Both the position numbers and the translations under genes were made by a program. A model generated the notes under the pieces. That model was not told where the DNA came from. It worked only from the letters and a program-made list of their open reading frames with translations, and did no database searches. A stretch of DNA of 64,000 bases, taken from positions 8,246,001-8,310,000 of the forward strand of contig NZ_CP115300.1 of NCBI RefSeq assembly GCF_027625935.1. The letters are read 5' to 3'. The first letter of the stretch is position 1. Each line of letters begins with the position of its first letter. The stretch is from Streptomyces camelliae. GTDB taxonomy: Bacteria > Actinomycetota > Actinomycetes > Streptomycetales > Streptomycetaceae. Positions 60,436 through 64,000 of the stretch are shown in pieces.

Positions 60436-62688
60436 TCAGGGCACGGGCGTCAACCAGACAGTGGCGAGCGGCGGCAGCGTGACCCGCACAAACCCGTCCT
60501 TTGGCCGGAAGGGAACCCCGGGGGCCCCGGCGCCGACACCGCTGCCGCCATAGCGCGTGTCGTCCGTGTTCAGGGTCTCCTGCCAGGCCGGGAAGGGATC
60601 CGGAACCCACAGGCGGTAGGCGTCGCGGACCACGGGGGAGAAGTTCGAGACCGCCAGCAGGGCGGAACCCTCGGCGTCGAACCGGAGGAACGCGAATACG
60701 TTGTCGTCCGCCGCGTCACACAGCACCCAGTGGAAACCGCCCGGATCGGTGTCCCGCTGCCACAGGGCCGGCGTCGCCCGGTACCTGGTGTTCAGGTCCC
60801 GTACGAGATCCTGGACACCCCGGTGGTCGCCCGCCGAGTGGTAGTCGTCGCCGAGCAGCCACCACTCGGGGCCGTTCGCCTCGGACCACTCCGCTCCCTG
60901 TGCGAACTCCTGCCCCATGAAGAGGAGTTGCTTGCCGGGGTGGGCCCACATGAAGCCGAGGTAGGCCCGGTGGTTCGCGCGCCGCTGCCACCAGTCGCCC
61001 GGCATCTTCGACACCAGTGCCTGCTTGCCGTGCACGACCTCGTCGTGGGAGATCGGCAGGACGTAGTTCTCGCTGTACGCGTACACCATCGAGAACGTCA
61101 TCTCGTTGTGGTGGTACTTGCGGTGCACCGGCTCCTTCCGCACGTACTCCAGCGAGTCGTGCATCCAGCCCATGTTCCACTTCAGCCCGAAGCCGAGCCC
61201 GCCGCTGTCCGTCGGCCGGGTCACCCCGTCCCACGCGGTGGACTCCTCCGCGATCGTCACCACCCCCGGGCAGCGCCGGTACACCGTCGCGTTCATCTCC
61301 TGCAGGAAGGCGACCGCGTCCAGGTCCTCCCGTCCGCCGAAGACGTTCGGCTCCCACTGCCCGGAGTCCCGCGAGTAGTCCAGATAGAGCATCGAGGCGA
61401 CGGCGTCCACCCGCAGCCCGTCGATGTGGAACTCCTGGCACCAGTACACGGCGTTGGCCACGAGGAAGTTGCGCACCTCGGTCCGCCCGAAGTCGAACTC
61501 GTACGTCCCCCAGTCCGGATGCTCCGCCCGCCGCCAGTCCCCGGGCTCGTACAGCGGCTCCCCGTCGAACCGGGCCAGCGCCCAGTCGTCCTTCGGGAAG
61601 TGCGCCGGCACCCAGTCCATGATCACGCCGAGCCCGGCCTGATGCAGCCTGTCCACCAGGTACTTGAAGTCGTCGGGCGAGCCGAGCCGGGGCGTCGGCG
61701 CGTAGTACGAGGTGACCTGGTAGCCCCACGACCCGCTGAACGGATGCCCCGCGACCGGCATCAGCTCCACATGGGTGAAGCCCAAGTCCTTGACATACGC
61801 GGGGAGTTCCTCAGCCAGCTGACGATATGTCAAGCCAGGTCGCCAGGAGGGCAGATGCACCTCGTACACCGAGAACGGCGCCTGGTGCACGGGCGTGTCG
61901 CCCCGGTGGGCCAGCCACTGGGCGTCGCCCCACTCGTAGCGGGACACCGCGACGACCGACGCCGTGTCCGGCGGCACCTCGGTGCACCGGGCCATCGGGT
62001 CGGCCTTGAGGAACCGGTGGCCGTGCCGGGAGGTGATCTCGAACTTGTAGCGGGCGCCCTCGCCGATCCCGGGCAGGAACAGCTCCCACACCCCGGACGC
62101 GCCGAGCGAGCGCATCGGATACTGGGTGCCGTCCCAGTAGGTGAAGTCTCCGGCCACCCGCACCCCCTGGGCGTTCGGCGCCCACACGGTGAAGCGGGTG
62201 CCGGTCACCCCCTGGTGCGTCATCGGCTCGGCGCCGAGCGCCTGCCACAGCTGCTCGTGCCGGCCCTCCCGGATCAGATGCAGATCCAGCTCGCCGAGGG
62301 CGGGCAGGAAGCGGTACGGATCGTGTACCTCCTGCTCGGTGTCGTCGTACGTCACCAGCAGGGTGTACGACTCCGGGATCTCCGGGTACGGCAGCACCGC
62401 GGCGAACAGACCGCCGCCCTCCGACCCGAGCGGGTGCCGCGTGCCGCCGGCGACGACGCTCACGGCGCGGGCGTTCGGGCGCAGCGCCCGGAACAGGGTG
62501 CCGCCCGGCACCGGGTGGGCGCCCAGCAGGGCGTGCGGATCGTGATGGGCGCCGCTGAGCAGCCGGCCGCGCTCGGCCGGGTCGAGCGCGCCGGGACGGG
62601 GGTCCTCCCGGACGGCGTCCGGGGCAGGGACGGCCTCGGCCGGCGCGGGGCCGGCCGTCTCGGGGAGCGAGGTGTCGCGCAGAGCCAT
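60436..62688 (-). CDS. glgB: 1,4-alpha-glucan branching enzyme
   Basis: 750 residues. A 40-residue variable start, then an N-terminal CBM48-like region ([21 protein letters not shown]), a second CBM48 ([24 protein letters not shown]) and the GH13 barrel: nucleophile Asp in [16 protein letters not shown], acid Glu in [12 protein letters not shown], third Asp in [11 protein letters not shown]. It makes alpha-1,6 branches. The ATG at 62688 is 4 bases after the maltokinase stop, so the two are translated together. In Streptomyces this gene belongs to the GlgE pathway that turns trehalose, via maltose-1-phosphate, into branched alpha-glucan during sporulation. Confidence 0.95.
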   Translation of the reverse strand: MALRDTSLPETAGPAPAEAVPAPDAVREDPRPGALDPAERGRLLSGAHHDPHALLGAHPVPGGTLFRALRPNARAVSVVAGGTRHPLGSEGGGLFAAVLPYPEIPESYTLLVTYDDTEQEVHDPYRFLPALGELDLHLIREGRHEQLWQALGAEPMTHQGVTGTRFTVWAPNAQGVRVAGDFTYWDGTQYPMRSLGASGVWELFLPGIGEGARYKFEITSRHGHRFLKADPMARCTEVPPDTASVVAVSRYEWGDAQWLAHRGDTPVHQAPFSVYEVHLPSWRPGLTYRQLAEELPAYVKDLGFTHVELMPVAGHPFSGSWGYQVTSYYAPTPRLGSPDDFKYLVDRLHQAGLGVIMDWVPAHFPKDDWALARFDGEPLYEPGDWRRAEHPDWGTYEFDFGRTEVRNFLVANAVYWCQEFHIDGLRVDAVASMLYLDYSRDSGQWEPNVFGGREDLDAVAFLQEMNATVYRRCPGVVTIAEESTAWDGVTRPTDSGGLGFGLKWNMGWMHDSLEYVRKEPVHRKYHHNEMTFSMVYAYSENYVLPISHDEVVHGKQALVSKMPGDWWQRRANHRAYLGFMWAHPGKQLLFMGQEFAQGAEWSEANGPEWWLLGDDYHSAGDHRGVQDLVRDLNTRYRATPALWQRDTDPGGFHWVLCDAADDNVFAFLRFDAEGSALLAVSNFSPVVRDAYRLWVPDPFPAWQETLNTDDTRYGGSGVGAGAPGVPFRPKDGFVRVTLPPLATVWLTPVP

Positions 62689-62692
62689 GCCG

Positions 62693-64000
62693 TCAGCCTC
62701 CCCACACGGCGAGCCGCTTGATCGCCGCCATCGGAACCGGCAGCCAGTCCGGCCGGTGTCTCGCCTCGTACAGCACCTCGTACACCGCCCTGTCCGTCTC
62801 GTGCGCGCGCAGCAGCGCGTGCTTCTTGCGTGGATCCCAGCCCGCGCGGGCCGCGTAGCCCGCGCAGAACGCCTCCCGGCAGCGGCGCGCCCATTCGGGT
62901 CGCCAGGGGCGACGCTGCCGGGCGGCGTAGTCGAAGGAGCGCAGCATGCCCGCCACGTCCCGCACCGGGGACTGCGGGGCCCGGCGCTCGGCCAGCGGCC
63001 GGGACGGCTCGCCCTCGAAGTCGATGACGAACCAGTCGCGGCCGGCCCGCAGCACCTGTCCGAGGTGCAGATCACCGTGCACGCGCTGGGCGGACGGCCC
63101 GGCGTCGCACGTGGCGAGCGCCCCGAACGCCGCTCTGAGCCCCGGCACATAGGGCCGCAGTCCCGGTACGGCGTGCGCGGCCGCGTCCAGCCGCGCGGAC
63201 ATGGCCTGTGCCGTACGGCTGTTCTCGCCCGGTCCGGCCGGTCCGAACGCCTCGGCCAGTGCGAGATGCACCTCGGCCATGGCCCGGCCCAGCTCCCGGG
63301 CCTCGGCGGTGAAGTCGTCGCCCGCGGCGAGCGCGCGCAGCGCCAGCGTCCAGCCGTCGGTCGCGTCCGGCAGGAACGGCTGGAGCACCCCGAGCGTGGC
63401 CGGCCGCGGCGCGCTCGTGCCGAACCAGGCCACCGGCGCCGGCACCCGGGTGCACCCCTGGGCGGCGAGCGCCGCGGACACCTCCAGGTCCGGGTTGACG
63501 CCCGGCTGGATGCGCCGGAAGACCTTCAGGATGTACGCGTCGCCGTACACGATCGAGGAGTTGGACTGCTCCGCCTCCAGCAGGCGCGGCGGCAGCCCAC
63601 CGGGCAGCGCGGCCTCGGGATCCGCCTCGAAGCGCAGCGGCCCGGCCGTGCCGGGATGCCGCAGCCGCTCCAGCAGCAGATGGGCCGAGCGCGGATCGTG
63701 CAGCGCGTCGTACACCGCGAGCCCGGCGAACGGCCCCTGCTCGGCGCGTCCGATGAACGCCCGTTCCAGCCGCGGGGCGAGATGCTCACGCAGGCCGAGC
63801 AGCAGCTGGTAGCAGTCGCCGGGCGGGGGAGTGCCGCCCGGTGTGGGCACCGGGGCGTGCGAGGCGTGCACCAGCAGATGCAGACACCCTGGGAACAGCT
63901 CGGTCACGGACAGCACCGAAAGGTCCGTGACCGGCCGGTCCTTGCCGGCGAACCAGCGCTGCCGCGGCAGCCACTCCTGCAGCAGCCCGCCCAGCGAGGC
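62693..64000 (-). CDS. Maltokinase (Pep2/Mak), 5' end outside the window
   Basis: The visible 435 residues run off the right edge in the same frame ([15 protein letters not shown] at the border), so the true start is not seen. It is a Hanks-like sugar kinase: [25 protein letters not shown] supplies the ATP-binding Lys and Glu, [15 protein letters not shown] the catalytic Asp, and [19 protein letters not shown] the metal-binding Asp. It makes maltose 1-phosphate for GlgE. Placed just before glgB with 4 bases between; trehalose synthase is expected upstream, in some actinobacteria fused to this enzyme, so a TreS-Pep2 fusion cannot be excluded here. Confidence 0.9.
   Translation of the reverse strand, partial: ASLGGLLQEWLPRQRWFAGKDRPVTDLSVLSVTELFPGCLHLLVHASHAPVPTPGGTPPPGDCYQLLLGLREHLAPRLERAFIGRAEQGPFAGLAVYDALHDPRSAHLLLERLRHPGTAGPLRFEADPEAALPGGLPPRLLEAEQSNSSIVYGDAYILKVFRRIQPGVNPDLEVSAALAAQGCTRVPAPVAWFGTSAPRPATLGVLQPFLPDATDGWTLALRALAAGDDFTAEARELGRAMAEVHLALAEAFGPAGPGENSRTAQAMSARLDAAAHAVPGLRPYVPGLRAAFGALATCDAGPSAQRVHGDLHLGQVLRAGRDWFVIDFEGEPSRPLAERRAPQSPVRDVAGMLRSFDYAARQRRPWRPEWARRCREAFCAGYAARAGWDPRKKHALLRAHETDRAVYEVLYEARHRPDWLPVPMAAIKRLAVWGG

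Overview
This window is a piece of a Streptomyces (or very close actinomycete) chromosome. The reasons are a very high G+C content with almost every third codon position G or C, a melC1-melC2 tyrosinase operon, a WhiB-family regulator, the maltokinase/GlgB end of a GlgE-type glucan locus, a family 2B encapsulin next to a 2-methylisoborneol-type terpene cyclase, Tat-secreted enzymes, and many GTG starts with four-base start/stop overlaps. I see no rRNA, tRNA, CRISPR array or intact insertion sequence. I also see no PKS or NRPS cluster. Most of the window reads as metabolic and stress-related chromosome with several small accessory operons.

Layout. 1-1.7 kb: 5' part of a terpene cyclase and its encapsulin shell gene. 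2-3.6 kb: a two-domain VOC protein and an RNase HI with a C-terminal Cys-rich module. 3.6-4.9 kb: melC1/melC2. 5.2-7.3 kb: flavin monooxygenase plus cytoplasmic lipase. 7.3-7.9 kb: a broken SDR/epimerase gene. 7.9-11.5 kb: Tat cholesterol-oxidase-like flavoprotein, aldo/keto reductase and a membrane protein. 11.5-18.9 kb: a VOC remnant, an unknown HTH-like protein, an F420-type oxidoreductase, a transmembrane pseudokinase, a serine/threonine dehydratase, and a TPR/polyprenyl-synthase operon carrying a 107-bp tandem duplication. 19.1-22.3 kb: AIM24 protein, then a frameshifted TerD-CAP-CAP fusion coupled to a serine hydrolase. 22.6-31.2 kb: secreted M4 protease, then a ROK regulator followed by a coupled GH27-GH95-SGNH operon for extracellular glycan breakdown. 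31.2-34.2 kb: a large LuxR-family ATPase regulator.

34.2-37.7 kb holds the most unusual set: a response regulator-glutaredoxin-like-thioredoxin-reductase-like fusion, a soluble histidine kinase with a cyclic-nucleotide-binding domain, and a UBP (ubiquitin-binding-type) zinc-finger protein. Their frames overlap by four bases, so they look like one redox-signalling unit of unknown output. A universal stress protein diverges from it. 38.8-44.3 kb: DUF4032 kinase-like protein, MBL hydrolase, AlkB, and a TetR regulator with its flavin dehydrogenase. 44.5-49.1 kb: M1 peptidase, a two-component system whose kinase has a repetitive tail, and a WhiB protein. 49.5-52.4 kb: LysG/LysE amino-acid export pair and an MFS exporter. 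52.4-59.1 kb: single-domain cNMP-binding protein, FUSC-family membrane protein, type II NADH dehydrogenase, long-chain acyl-CoA ligase. 59.3-64 kb: YbdK-type glutamate-cysteine ligase, GlgB and a maltokinase that runs off the right edge.

Recurring themes are cyclic-nucleotide-binding domains without an attached DNA-binding domain (three genes), translational coupling through ATGA/GTGA overlaps, and several promoters placed so that transcription would start at or next to the ATG (leaderless mRNA candidates). Start codons were chosen from ribosome-binding sites, -10 spacing and recalled family alignments. They are inferences unless stated otherwise.
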